A stretch of 24,861 nt of DNA from a virus, in IMG/VR virus record IMGVR_UViG_3300032086_000293, positions 1 through 24,861 of that record; one strand, written 5' to 3'. Position 1 is the stretch's first letter, and every line of letters begins with the position of its first letter. Positions 1 to 7,950 of the stretch are shown piece by piece. The notes beneath the pieces are model-generated. The model was not told the DNA's origin and made no database searches. It saw only the letters and a list, made by a program, of their open reading frames with translations. The position numbers were made by a program, and so were the translations under genes.

Positions 1-54
1 CAGTGATGCGACTACTGCTCCAACTTGGAACAGAAACTGTGCATCCATTTCCAT
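1..54 (-). CDS. Start of a probable small membrane protein (partial, runs off the window)
   Basis: Only the first 18 codons are present. They read MEMDAQFLFQVGAVVASL, a short polar start followed by a hydrophobic stretch that looks like the beginning of a transmembrane helix. The ATG shares one base with the TAA stop of the 260-aa virion gene (TAATG), the same coupling used throughout this block, which supports it as a real start. Small single-helix proteins with this kind of N-terminus are common at the end of late operons in marine phages, where some are annotated as holin-like; that role is a guess here because the rest of the gene is outside the window. Confidence 0.55.
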   Translation of the reverse strand, partial: MEMDAQFLFQVGAVVASL

Positions 55-836
55 TAGTTAGAAACATTTTTAATATAGATAACAGAAAAGTCAGCAGAAA
101 CAAGATTGTTTGCTCCTGAACTAGATGCTCTCATCTCAAGGTCAGTCTTTTCCTGTACTTCAATTGGATATTTAATAACAAAGTCTGCTACGCCACCAGC
201 CCCAATAGTTTGTTTGATCATAGTTCTAAATACACCACCAAAATTTCTTTGTATTGCTCTGACAGTAATGTACTGGTTAACAGTTGTTGATCCTGTTGCT
301 ACGTTAAAGTGATCAAAGTATCCTGTATATCCTGCAGGTACTGTCCATAGTCCCATAAGAGTTTGGTTCTCTCCCAGTGTAATCTGGGCATAGATAGTGG
401 CAGGAACACCAGAAGTTACAGTACCTACACCTACATAGATATTACCCGCTGCTGTACCTCCTGATCCTGCTGTCAGCACATATGCTCTGTTTACTCTAAG
501 AAAAGAGGTGGTAGTATTTACTGCTGTCTGACCATTGAGAGTTACAATTTCCTCTGCCTCGTTGTAGTCTCCATCAAGACCTTGAACAAGAATAGTCCTT
601 GCTCCTGTACCTGCAGCAGTATCATTAGCAGAACTAGATGAAACTTTCATTACAGTAGCTGCAGATGGATAGGCATAGATACCACCACCATCCCAGATAG
701 TTTCTTCATCACCATTAATATCTGGATTAAATCCAAATTTAAAGATGATCTTGTGATCATATATTTGATTACGAGATACCTGTAAATCAAATGGTTCGTT
801 CTTGCCAAATCTTGTAACTGATGATGGTATTCCCAT
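54..836 (-). CDS. Beta-rich virion structural protein, 260 aa
   Basis: The product is rich in Gly, Ala, Thr, Val and Ser, has no Cys, and alternates short hydrophobic strands with Gly/Asn turns. This fits a beta-sandwich virion protein. It has no signal peptide, membrane helix or recognisable enzyme motif. The middle (about residues 70-135) is a run of T/V/G-rich strands, and the end (about 175-260) carries further strands finishing in FSVIYIKNVSN. A good ribosome site (AGGAG, 7 bases before ATG) lies inside the end of the 1273-aa gene, which stops 2 bases upstream. Proteins of this appearance occur in marine phage late regions as uncharacterised structural proteins. Its place after the ejection genes suggests a decoration, head-fibre or tail-accessory role. 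The exact role is not visible in the sequence. Confidence 0.6.
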   Translation of the reverse strand: MGIPSSVTRFGKNEPFDLQVSRNQIYDHKIIFKFGFNPDINGDEETIWDGGGIYAYPSAATVMKVSSSSANDTAAGTGARTILVQGLDGDYNEAEEIVTLNGQTAVNTTTSFLRVNRAYVLTAGSGGTAAGNIYVGVGTVTSGVPATIYAQITLGENQTLMGLWTVPAGYTGYFDHFNVATGSTTVNQYITVRAIQRNFGGVFRTMIKQTIGAGGVADFVIKYPIEVQEKTDLEMRASSSGANNLVSADFSVIYIKNVSN

Positions 837-838
837 AG

Positions 839-3800
839 TTATTCTCCTATTTTTATATCTGGTGGATCACCACGTAAATCAGCACCACGATAGAACCTTT
901 CTAGTTTAGCCATGTTGCGTCTTAAATCTGCTATCTCTTGAGTGTAGTACTCACCAGTTTTCTCATATAAGTTTCTATTTATATCTAACCAGAATTGTCT
1001 CTTGTCTGCTTTTGTGGTAGGTGCAGCACGACCATTTAAAATACCACGTATAACCTTTTTAGATGGTACTACACCACGTAGATCATATGAGTTTAAATTT
1101 TTTATTAATTCTTGTTTACCTATTATTCCATCCATGTCTTGGAATAGTTTACGAATAGCTTGTTGTGCAGTAAATTGTTCTTGAAGAACTTCATTATATT
1201 CTTTCATAACTTCTTCATAGTCATACCTTGATCTAGGATCAGCAAGCATGTCAGCAAGTTTACCTGCAAAGCTATTAAAGTTCTGCCGTGCATTAGAATT
1301 AATTGTATTAAGAGTGTATCCCATAACTCTCTTGGGATTAAATACTTCCTCTCTCAAGCCGGGAAAAAGCAAACCATTCTTTTGTAGTAAATCAATAAAT
1401 CCTTCAGCAGGTTCATCTACTGTACCAAACCTTTGAGGATAGAAGAACCGTTCTACATCTGAACCGGGAGTACCAAACTTCTCAAATGCCTCTGCATCCT
1501 GTGCCATGTCTCGTACAAACTTAGTGTATCCCGGTTCTAGTGCTTTGCCCATAGAAGCTAAGTCTCTAGCAACATCAGTTGACTTACCTGTAATTACATT
1601 ACCTAAATCCATAGCCGCTTCTAGTGCAAGAGAAGGAGACACATAAGGTTCAAACAGTTTCTTTCCTGCTTGCACAATACTTTCATCCAAGTCTTTACTT
1701 ACATCTTCACCACGTGATGCTTTCATCATAAGAGGTACAATACCCGCAATAACATACTGATCAGGATTTAAATAACTAATATCTACATATGTGGGTATAT
1801 CATCTTTTGTTCTACCTGTTATAATAAGTGCAGAGTTTTTCTGCCAGTCAGGTAGATTTGCTCTCATATTGTCTACTGTTTCGTTCTCTCCATTAAGAGC
1901 ATTAATACCATATGCACCTGTGTATATTGCACCTTGTACTGCGTGCAAAGAAGCAAGTCTTTTAATACCTTGATTACGCAATGCTGCATTACCTGTCTCA
2001 AAACCTTCAACCATTTCGTCAGTTCCAGTTTTAAGAATTTGATATACGTTACGTAGACGTTCTGCAGGGTAGGCAGTAAATGAACCAATGATAGGAAATG
2101 CTCGCATCTTTTCTAACAACGGAGGAATACGACCATATAGTGGTGTTACATTGCCTGTCTTAATTGCAGCTTGCTCGTTGATATAGTCTTCACGTGTAGG
2201 ATTTATAACACTATACTGTTGTTGAAACTCTGCTAGTTTTCTTTGCTGTATCTCAGGAGAAAAAGAATCAAATACTTTTTTAGCTTGTTGCCTTTCATTC
2301 ATAAACACTGCAAACTTAGCAGCATCGTCAACACCACCATATGTTTCTCTTGCAATTTTAGCTAACGCTACACCCGGTTTACCAAATGCACTAAGACCAC
2401 CAGTAACCATAAACTTTTCCATAATGCTACCATCATCCATTCGATCAGTAACATCACCAAATCGTCTTAGAGTTTGATTAAGATCAATGTTTGATCCTTG
2501 TAAACCTAAATCTTGAAACTCTCGTATAGCTGTTCTCAACTCAGGATTATCTAAACCACCTTTACTAAATAAATTACCTATATATTTAGTACCATTAACT
2601 AATCCTTTGATATTACCACTAGCCGTTACATAACCAACCGCGCCTAAAGTGTTACGAATCAACGCTATAGGACTGTATACTGTCTTACCTGCTTTAGCAA
2701 AAGCCTGTGTGCCTAAGAAAGAACGCATAGCTGTACCAATAAGGCTGTCCTTTTCTGCAGCTTGCTGACCAAAAAAATTTTTATCAAATATTTCTTTTAA
2801 TTTAAGACCTTCATCTCTTCTTACAAATATATTTTTTAGATCATCATCAACACGTTCATATGGTAAAGACATAACTGCATCTGCATCTTTGTCTTTATAT
2901 TTAGATACACTTTGAGTTAAAGGAATTATATCATCAGTTCCTAATCTTGCAATAGCCTCTGCAGGATTAGCCGCTCTTACAGCAAAACCATTCTCTATTA
3001 AATTAGCACCAATGTCTCTGGCAGTATTTGCTCTTGCTGCTGTATCAACAATACCATTAATTGTTTCTGTAATACGTATAGCAGGACGGTTGTTATAACC
3101 AAGTATTTTTCTTACTACTGAAGGAAGTTCCTTTTTCATTATCTCAGCAGTCTTCTTACGAGCAGCAGCTTGTTGCTGTGCTTCTGTTTTATTCTTGAAC
3201 TTATTAGAAGATTTGACAATCTCTAACTGCTCTAGGAAGATATCTTCTTCTTCCACATCTTGTCGTACTCTCTGCTTAAACGCACCTGTTTCAATTCTTC
3301 TGCTGCGAGAAGGAGCATACAATTCTTCTGCTGCTTCTCTAACAAGTTTATCTTCCATATCAGGATTAACAACCTGACCTTCAGACATATATTTTTTAGT
3401 ATACTTTTCCCACCTACTACTGGTAGGATTTTCTTGCATAGCAACTTTTAACTCTGTAAGAACGTCTGGGTTTTCTTTTAAAAACTCTTTAAAGTTTTGT
3501 GTTCTTTTATTTACTGCGTGTGCTTCAGGTACATTACGAACATAATTAGCATCATAAATTTCAGAACCTTCAGTAAAGTATCCTCTTGTCTTTTTATTTA
3601 AAGCAGAATCTTTTCCGTACTTAAAAGCCTCTTCTCGTAAATTAAAAAAGTCATTTATAATTTTACCTGCTTCTGCATCCTTTGCAGTCACTGCTTCAAG
3701 AGAAGTTGCATCACCTTGCAGTGCTTTATTAATTAAACTATTCTCGCCTTGTACTTCTTCAGGAGTAAAGGATTTAGACAGAACTGTATTAAACTGATCT

Positions 3801-4660
3801 GTAAGTTTATCTGCTCGATCTTTAAGTGAAGATACTTGTCCTGCACTACGTTCAATAAGTCTACGTTCAACCTCAGACACACCTGCAGTAGGTAGAAGAT
3901 TACGTTCCATCCATGCCGCTGCTCTTTCAACTTCAGGGACAACAGTCCTTGCCATCTCAAAGCCAGACTTAAATGGTTTAGCTGCTACAGTTCCTAACAT
4001 ACTAGCAGCTACACCTGCTACAGGACTTATCGTTCCTTCCAGTATACCTTGTAATGCAACAGTGGTAGGATCAATCTCTTTACGTAGACCAATGTCTTTC
4101 TCTACACTTTGTCTTTCATAACCTTGATATGCACCACCTGCACCTGCAACTGTACCTTCTGCAGCTAGACTTTTTAAAACTGCAGGTGATGCAAAGTTTT
4201 TAATCTTAGCTTTTAACGCTTGCTTTACACCCTGCTTTGCAGCTTCCTTTGCTGCTAATCCTGCAGCACCACCAGCACCAAGAGTAAATGCACCTGCAAC
4301 AGCAGAAGCTAGATTGGTAGGATCACTTATACCTGCTAGAAAATAGTCTGCAATTGCTGCTCCTTTTGGTGCAGACCCTTCTCCAAAGTTAGGTAGACGT
4401 TCAACAGCATCCATTGATCGTGCAAGAAGTTTACGACCAACATCATCCATACCTTCCACATCAGAAGCAACACCTATAGTAGATAATAAATTAGTATCAA
4501 AGTATCTTTTCTTTGTTAGAAAAGTATCTAGTATTAATTTATTATCACCATAAGCAACTGGTTCGCCCAACGACTCAAGAGAATAATACATAGAATCAAT
4601 TACATCTTGATCCTGTAGTAGTCCCTCGTATGTTGTTCCTACTTGTTGTTCTTCAGACAT
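839..4660 (-). CDS. Large internal virion / DNA-ejection protein, 1273 aa
   Basis: This is the second-largest protein of the window and sits last in the ejection-protein section, where T7-like phages carry their largest core protein. An acidic N-terminus is followed by two Gly/Ala-rich hydrophobic segments (about residues 103-147 and 155-226) of the kind thought to insert into membranes during DNA ejection. Long charged helical stretches follow. The C-terminal half contains a proline/aromatic-rich part (around PIIGSFTAYPAERLRN) that resembles the large polyvalent-protein associated domains (LPD38-like) seen in phage giant proteins; this is a resemblance only. I see no lysozyme or transglycosylase motif here; peptidoglycan cutting is supplied by the 1052-aa protein upstream. 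The start directly follows the stop of the 710-aa gene (TAA ATG). A position-based match to T7 gp16-type proteins is inference. Confidence 0.65.
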   Translation of the reverse strand: MSEEQQVGTTYEGLLQDQDVIDSMYYSLESLGEPVAYGDNKLILDTFLTKKRYFDTNLLSTIGVASDVEGMDDVGRKLLARSMDAVERLPNFGEGSAPKGAAIADYFLAGISDPTNLASAVAGAFTLGAGGAAGLAAKEAAKQGVKQALKAKIKNFASPAVLKSLAAEGTVAGAGGAYQGYERQSVEKDIGLRKEIDPTTVALQGILEGTISPVAGVAASMLGTVAAKPFKSGFEMARTVVPEVERAAAWMERNLLPTAGVSEVERRLIERSAGQVSSLKDRADKLTDQFNTVLSKSFTPEEVQGENSLINKALQGDATSLEAVTAKDAEAGKIINDFFNLREEAFKYGKDSALNKKTRGYFTEGSEIYDANYVRNVPEAHAVNKRTQNFKEFLKENPDVLTELKVAMQENPTSSRWEKYTKKYMSEGQVVNPDMEDKLVREAAEELYAPSRSRRIETGAFKQRVRQDVEEEDIFLEQLEIVKSSNKFKNKTEAQQQAAARKKTAEIMKKELPSVVRKILGYNNRPAIRITETINGIVDTAARANTARDIGANLIENGFAVRAANPAEAIARLGTDDIIPLTQSVSKYKDKDADAVMSLPYERVDDDLKNIFVRRDEGLKLKEIFDKNFFGQQAAEKDSLIGTAMRSFLGTQAFAKAGKTVYSPIALIRNTLGAVGYVTASGNIKGLVNGTKYIGNLFSKGGLDNPELRTAIREFQDLGLQGSNIDLNQTLRRFGDVTDRMDDGSIMEKFMVTGGLSAFGKPGVALAKIARETYGGVDDAAKFAVFMNERQQAKKVFDSFSPEIQQRKLAEFQQQYSVINPTREDYINEQAAIKTGNVTPLYGRIPPLLEKMRAFPIIGSFTAYPAERLRNVYQILKTGTDEMVEGFETGNAALRNQGIKRLASLHAVQGAIYTGAYGINALNGENETVDNMRANLPDWQKNSALIITGRTKDDIPTYVDISYLNPDQYVIAGIVPLMMKASRGEDVSKDLDESIVQAGKKLFEPYVSPSLALEAAMDLGNVITGKSTDVARDLASMGKALEPGYTKFVRDMAQDAEAFEKFGTPGSDVERFFYPQRFGTVDEPAEGFIDLLQKNGLLFPGLREEVFNPKRVMGYTLNTINSNARQNFNSFAGKLADMLADPRSRYDYEEVMKEYNEVLQEQFTAQQAIRKLFQDMDGIIGKQELIKNLNSYDLRGVVPSKKVIRGILNGRAAPTTKADKRQFWLDINRNLYEKTGEYYTQEIADLRRNMAKLERFYRGADLRGDPPDIKIGE

Positions 4661-6793
4661 TTAATCTTTAGTTCCTTTAGAAGCTGCTGTCATTGGAACA
4701 TCTCGTTCTGCTAGTGCAGCACGTGAGGTTTTTGGACCTTTACCATTACCCCTTGCTGCTCTAATACTAATAGCAGCTTGTCTTCCTCTAGGAGTAAGTG
4801 ATTGTAATGCTGCATTGAATACTGCATCATCTTCAGTTCTTGCCATTTCTAAAATCTTATCTAGTTCTTGAGGTTCAAGACCACTATCAGCTAATGCTTT
4901 TCTAAGTTTAATATTTAATTCAACAACACCTCTTTCTCTGTCTGCTAGTGCAATTGCTTGATCAGCTTCAAGTCCTGATTCAGCAAGTTCAATTGCCCTT
5001 TTCTGTATTGTAGCTTCTTTAGCTTTCTCAGGCAGATCACTAAATGCTTCAGCTAACTGTTGTGTTGTAGCTTTAGTTGGATCAGCGGCAGCAAACTTTA
5101 ACAATCCTTGAGCAAAGTCTGCCATGCCATAACCTAAGTCTTCTTTTTGTTTTGCTAATAATTCAGCTTGACCTTCATACTTTTTAGTCAAAGCATCTAC
5201 AATTTTCTTTTCACTTGCTACTAGAGAACCAATGTCACCAAAAGCAGGTTCTGAAACAGGTGGCTTTGCTGTTTCTGCAGCTTTCTTTTTTCCTTCTGCT
5301 AATTTTGCTTCTTCTTCTTTAGCTTTTTTAGCAGCTAAGACATTTTCTTTTTCAATATTTTTTGCTTGCTCTATTGTAGCCTGTCTCTTCTCTGGTTGAG
5401 AAAGAGCAGATTGTTTAAGACCAAAAGTAGATTGTTCTTGAATCTTTGGTAAAATTCTTTCTAATGTTTGAGGAGACTCTTTTAGTGCCTCTTTCACAAT
5501 GTCTTCTTCTGTAGCTTTTTCTCTTAAAAGTTTTATAGCACTTCTTTCTCTTAATTTTTCTTCTTCAGATATTTCTTCTTCACCAAATAATCTTTTCCCT
5601 AAATTAGATAAAAATTCAGGAAATGGAGAAGGTCTGTCATCAGGAACACCTTGTGATGCTGCTGTAGCAGGTGAACCACCATCAGCTAAACTAACAAGTC
5701 CACCTTCCTTTTTAAATGCAGCGGCTGCGCCAAGAGCAAGTCCGCCAAGTCCTGACGCTTGCTGTAAGAATGAGGGAGCAGGTGTTGTTCTCTGTGAACG
5801 CTCTATAGTAGAAGCAGGAATAGGTGCAGCATAACCACGAATGATTGACTGGTAGTCCTGTAGTGTACGCTCTGGGAATGTACGAGCAATCTCGTATTCT
5901 TGTTGTGCAATGTCCAATGCCTGTTGCTGTTGCTGCTGTCTCTGTGCACCAATAGCTTCAAGTGCAGACAACTCACGGAATGCCTGTCCCGGTGCTATTT
6001 GTCCTAGTGTAGCAAACTGTGCACCTGCAAGACGTTCACGTTCACGCTGCTGTTGTAAACGTGCCTGTGCATCTTCGTATGCTCCAGCTAAACCACGTGC
6101 TTGAATATCACCTAGTTTCTGTTGTAGATTACGTGCCTGTTCTGCTTCAAGAATTGCCTGACGAGAACCACCAAATCCACCAGCAGTTACAGCTTGTTTT
6201 CCTAACTGTTGACGCTCTACGTCTGCTGCTCTACGTGCTTCACGCTGTTGTATATCTACTACATTCTGTAGATAAGGATTCATAAACTGTGATACTTGTG
6301 GTGCAGTAGGTGCAAATGCACTAGCCGCTGTAAGCCTAGCGGCAGGATCAAAGTACTGCTGTCCTTGACCTACAAGACCTTTGATACTTTCAAATGCTTG
6401 TGTCTGCTCAGGAGCAAACTCTGCAATACGTGCACCTGCAAATGGAACATAACCTTCTACTTCTCTACGCTCTTGAATTGCACGTGCTTTCTCAAGAACA
6501 TCAGTAACGAATGGCTTTAGTTCTTCAGGAATAGTAGCTTGTTGAGTAACAGTCTGTGTAGCAGGAGGAGGTGGAGGAGGAGAACCACCACCACCAAATT
6601 GAATTAGATTGGTATGTGGGTTGATTGTACCTGATCCACCCATAGCACGCAGAACTGCCATCTCTTCCACGTTGACATGTGCAAGTTCAGTATCTCCATC
6701 AATACCTTTACCTGACAAGTCTTCATAGAGACAGTTGTACAGTTCAATCTTTTCTGCTACCGAAAGATCATTGATCAACTTGTTTGCTTCCAT
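4661..6793 (-). CDS. Internal virion / DNA-transfer protein with hexaproline linker, 710 aa
   Basis: Residues 37-66 carry a short module (ELAHV..., then GTINPHTN) that is also found twice in the 1052-aa protein. A Gly-rich stretch and six prolines (72-77) follow. Residues about 85-300 are a Gln/Arg/Glu/Ala-rich helical region with FMNPYLQNVVD (170-180) and GGFGGSRQA (205-213), a combination I associate with phage ejection or DNA-transfer proteins of marine podoviruses. GGLVSLADGG lies at 364-373. The C-terminal half is Lys/Glu/Ala-rich and probably coiled coil. There is no signal peptide and no enzyme motif. The ATG overlaps the stop of the GNAT-like gene by one base (TAATG). The protein probably travels inside the virion and forms part of the ejection apparatus; this rests on composition, motifs and neighbours. 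Confidence 0.62.
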   Translation of the reverse strand: MEANKLINDLSVAEKIELYNCLYEDLSGKGIDGDTELAHVNVEEMAVLRAMGGSGTINPHTNLIQFGGGGSPPPPPPATQTVTQQATIPEELKPFVTDVLEKARAIQERREVEGYVPFAGARIAEFAPEQTQAFESIKGLVGQGQQYFDPAARLTAASAFAPTAPQVSQFMNPYLQNVVDIQQREARRAADVERQQLGKQAVTAGGFGGSRQAILEAEQARNLQQKLGDIQARGLAGAYEDAQARLQQQRERERLAGAQFATLGQIAPGQAFRELSALEAIGAQRQQQQQQALDIAQQEYEIARTFPERTLQDYQSIIRGYAAPIPASTIERSQRTTPAPSFLQQASGLGGLALGAAAAFKKEGGLVSLADGGSPATAASQGVPDDRPSPFPEFLSNLGKRLFGEEEISEEEKLRERSAIKLLREKATEEDIVKEALKESPQTLERILPKIQEQSTFGLKQSALSQPEKRQATIEQAKNIEKENVLAAKKAKEEEAKLAEGKKKAAETAKPPVSEPAFGDIGSLVASEKKIVDALTKKYEGQAELLAKQKEDLGYGMADFAQGLLKFAAADPTKATTQQLAEAFSDLPEKAKEATIQKRAIELAESGLEADQAIALADRERGVVELNIKLRKALADSGLEPQELDKILEMARTEDDAVFNAALQSLTPRGRQAAISIRAARGNGKGPKTSRAALAERDVPMTAASKGTKD

Positions 6794-7224
6794 TACTCAA
6801 TTTCCTTTACAATCGTAGTATAATACTTTTTAAAGTTAAACTTCTTAGTGTACTTTAGCCAACCATCCCTGACATAACACTCAAGTCTTACTGCTCCTTG
6901 TTCTTTACCCCACTGCATTAGTGGAGAATTATCGTCCATTGTGTACTCGTACCACTTGCTTATTGTATGTGGCTTAGTTCCTACCAGCGGTAAAGACAAA
7001 GCCTTGTACTTAGGATACTGTATCAACTGTGTAACACATGCACCCAGTATTCCTTCTTCTTCACTTGCCAAAACCCATAGCTGCATTTGATTGTGAAGAA
7101 GAGAAAGGTAAACATCATCTATGTCTCTCTCGCCCATACCTCTGTCTACAGGTTTTTTAATAAAGTGTTTTACATAAGGCCAAGTAACTTCTACACAGTT
7201 TTGTTCAATTCTTATTAGTTTCAT
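6793..7224 (-). CDS. GNAT-fold-like protein, possible T7 gp13-type core protein, 143 aa
   Basis: The order of predicted strands and helices fits a GNAT acetyltransferase fold: a helical N-terminal half, a strand pair around LWVLASEEEGILGACVTQLI (about 49-68) and a C-terminal helix-strand part (WGKEQGAVRLECYV, then FNFKKYYTTIVKEI). The Q/R-x-x-G-x-G/A acetyl-CoA loop expected after the central strand is not visible, so it may be a non-catalytic relative. Internal virion protein A (gp13) of T7-like phages is small and GNAT-related, and this gene sits at the matching place just before the large core proteins. It starts after the only substantial intergenic gap in the window, which carries a 19-bp tandem repeat. 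No strong Shine-Dalgarno sequence is seen (AATAAGAAAAA before ATG). Fold fairly likely; role inferred. Confidence 0.6.
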   Translation of the reverse strand: MKLIRIEQNCVEVTWPYVKHFIKKPVDRGMGERDIDDVYLSLLHNQMQLWVLASEEEGILGACVTQLIQYPKYKALSLPLVGTKPHTISKWYEYTMDDNSPLMQWGKEQGAVRLECYVRDGWLKYTKKFNFKKYYTTIVKEIE

Positions 7225-7229
7225 TTTTT

Positions 7230-7279
7230 CTTATTGTTATTATTATCTCAAATTTTATTGCTTATTGTTATTATTATCT
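7230..7279. repeat. Two identical 19-bp direct repeats in the only real intergenic gap
   Basis: On the minus strand the sequence AGATAATAATAACAATAAG occurs twice, at 7261-7279 and 7230-7248, with a start-to-start distance of 31 bp, about three turns of the helix. The 60-bp gap 7225-7284 between the proline-rich gene and the GNAT-like gene is almost pure A/T and is the longest non-coding stretch in the window. The copies lie directly upstream of the GNAT-like gene start. They could be binding sites or promoter elements for the downstream core-protein genes, or a slippage duplication. No inverted repeat or terminator stem is visible. Confidence 0.75.
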
Positions 7280-7284
7280 ATCAA

Positions 7285-7950
7285 TTAATCACTCACGGAA
7301 TTTTCACTTGCCCAGTATTCTCGTTGTAATCTACCAAAGTCTTCTACCTCTTGTTGTCTTTGTTCTGCTGCAGAAAGTGCATTAGCTTCTGCCGCTGCTT
7401 TTGCTGCATCCTGCTCTGCAAATCTTTTATCAATTGCATCTAGTCTACGTAGTGTATCTCTTGCAGTAAGTTCGTCATCAAAATTAGTCCTAGATAATTC
7501 AGTTACATCTATTTGTGGACTGGGAGAAGTATAACCAGTGCTGCCATAAGGAGACAGAGGAATACTTGCAAGTCCTGTGAAAGGTGATGTAGGTGTAGGT
7601 GTAAGAGGTGAAGAAATACCACCACCTTTATTACTCTGCACAGGTGTAGGCAATGGTTGTGCTACTACTGGATCAGAAGCAAATGTTGGAGAAGGAATAG
7701 CAGCAGAACCGCCACCCTTATTTGATGTTGACAAAGGTAGTGAAGATGTTGGTGGTGGAGGTGGCGGTGCAGCAGCAGGTACAGTAGGAGTACCTCCACC
7801 TTTATTAGATGTATTTGGAAAACCTGTTGGACCTGCTGGTGACACTGGTAATGTAGACATACCTGCACCACGATTTACCAACTGTGGAGTAGCTGGTGTT
7901 GTTGCTGCTGGTGTTGTAGGTGCTACAGGTAAGCCTCTTGATCCACCCAT
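7285..7950 (-). CDS. Proline-rich protein with NKGGG repeats and C-terminal coiled coil, 221 aa
   Basis: I do not recognise this protein as a named family. Residues 1-150 are low-complexity Pro/Thr/Ser/Ala/Gly and presumably unfolded. They hold four related elements: NRGAG at 26-30 and NKGGG at 49-53, 77-81 and 107-111, each followed by Pro/Ser-rich spacer. A run of six prolines lies at 62-67. Residues about 153-212 are charged and helical with heptad-like spacing, probably a coiled coil. The ATG overlaps the stop of the 1052-aa gene by one base, and GAGAGG lies about 9 bases upstream. Its place between the lysozyme-bearing protein and the core proteins suggests a small internal virion or linker protein. 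Function unknown. Confidence 0.6.
   Translation of the reverse strand: MGGSRGLPVAPTTPAATTPATPQLVNRGAGMSTLPVSPAGPTGFPNTSNKGGGTPTVPAAAPPPPPPTSSLPLSTSNKGGGSAAIPSPTFASDPVVAQPLPTPVQSNKGGGISSPLTPTPTSPFTGLASIPLSPYGSTGYTSPSPQIDVTELSRTNFDDELTARDTLRRLDAIDKRFAEQDAAKAAAEANALSAAEQRQQEVEDFGRLQREYWASENSVSD

Noticed and set aside
839-4660. Lytic transglycosylase domain in the 1273-aa protein, as in T7 gp16
   Set aside because: No E-S-x-x or G-L-M-Q-type motif of soluble transglycosylases was found near the N-terminus; peptidoglycan cutting is better explained by the 1052-aa protein.
5499-6104. Plus-strand open frames with runs of Ser and Cys inside the 710-aa gene
   Set aside because: Runs of Cys arise as the complement of Gln codons (CAG/CAA) in the Gln-rich coil; not a protein-like composition.
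7225-7284. Rho-independent terminator in the intergenic gap
   Set aside because: The gap is A/T-rich but contains no G+C stem or inverted repeat; only direct repeats are present.
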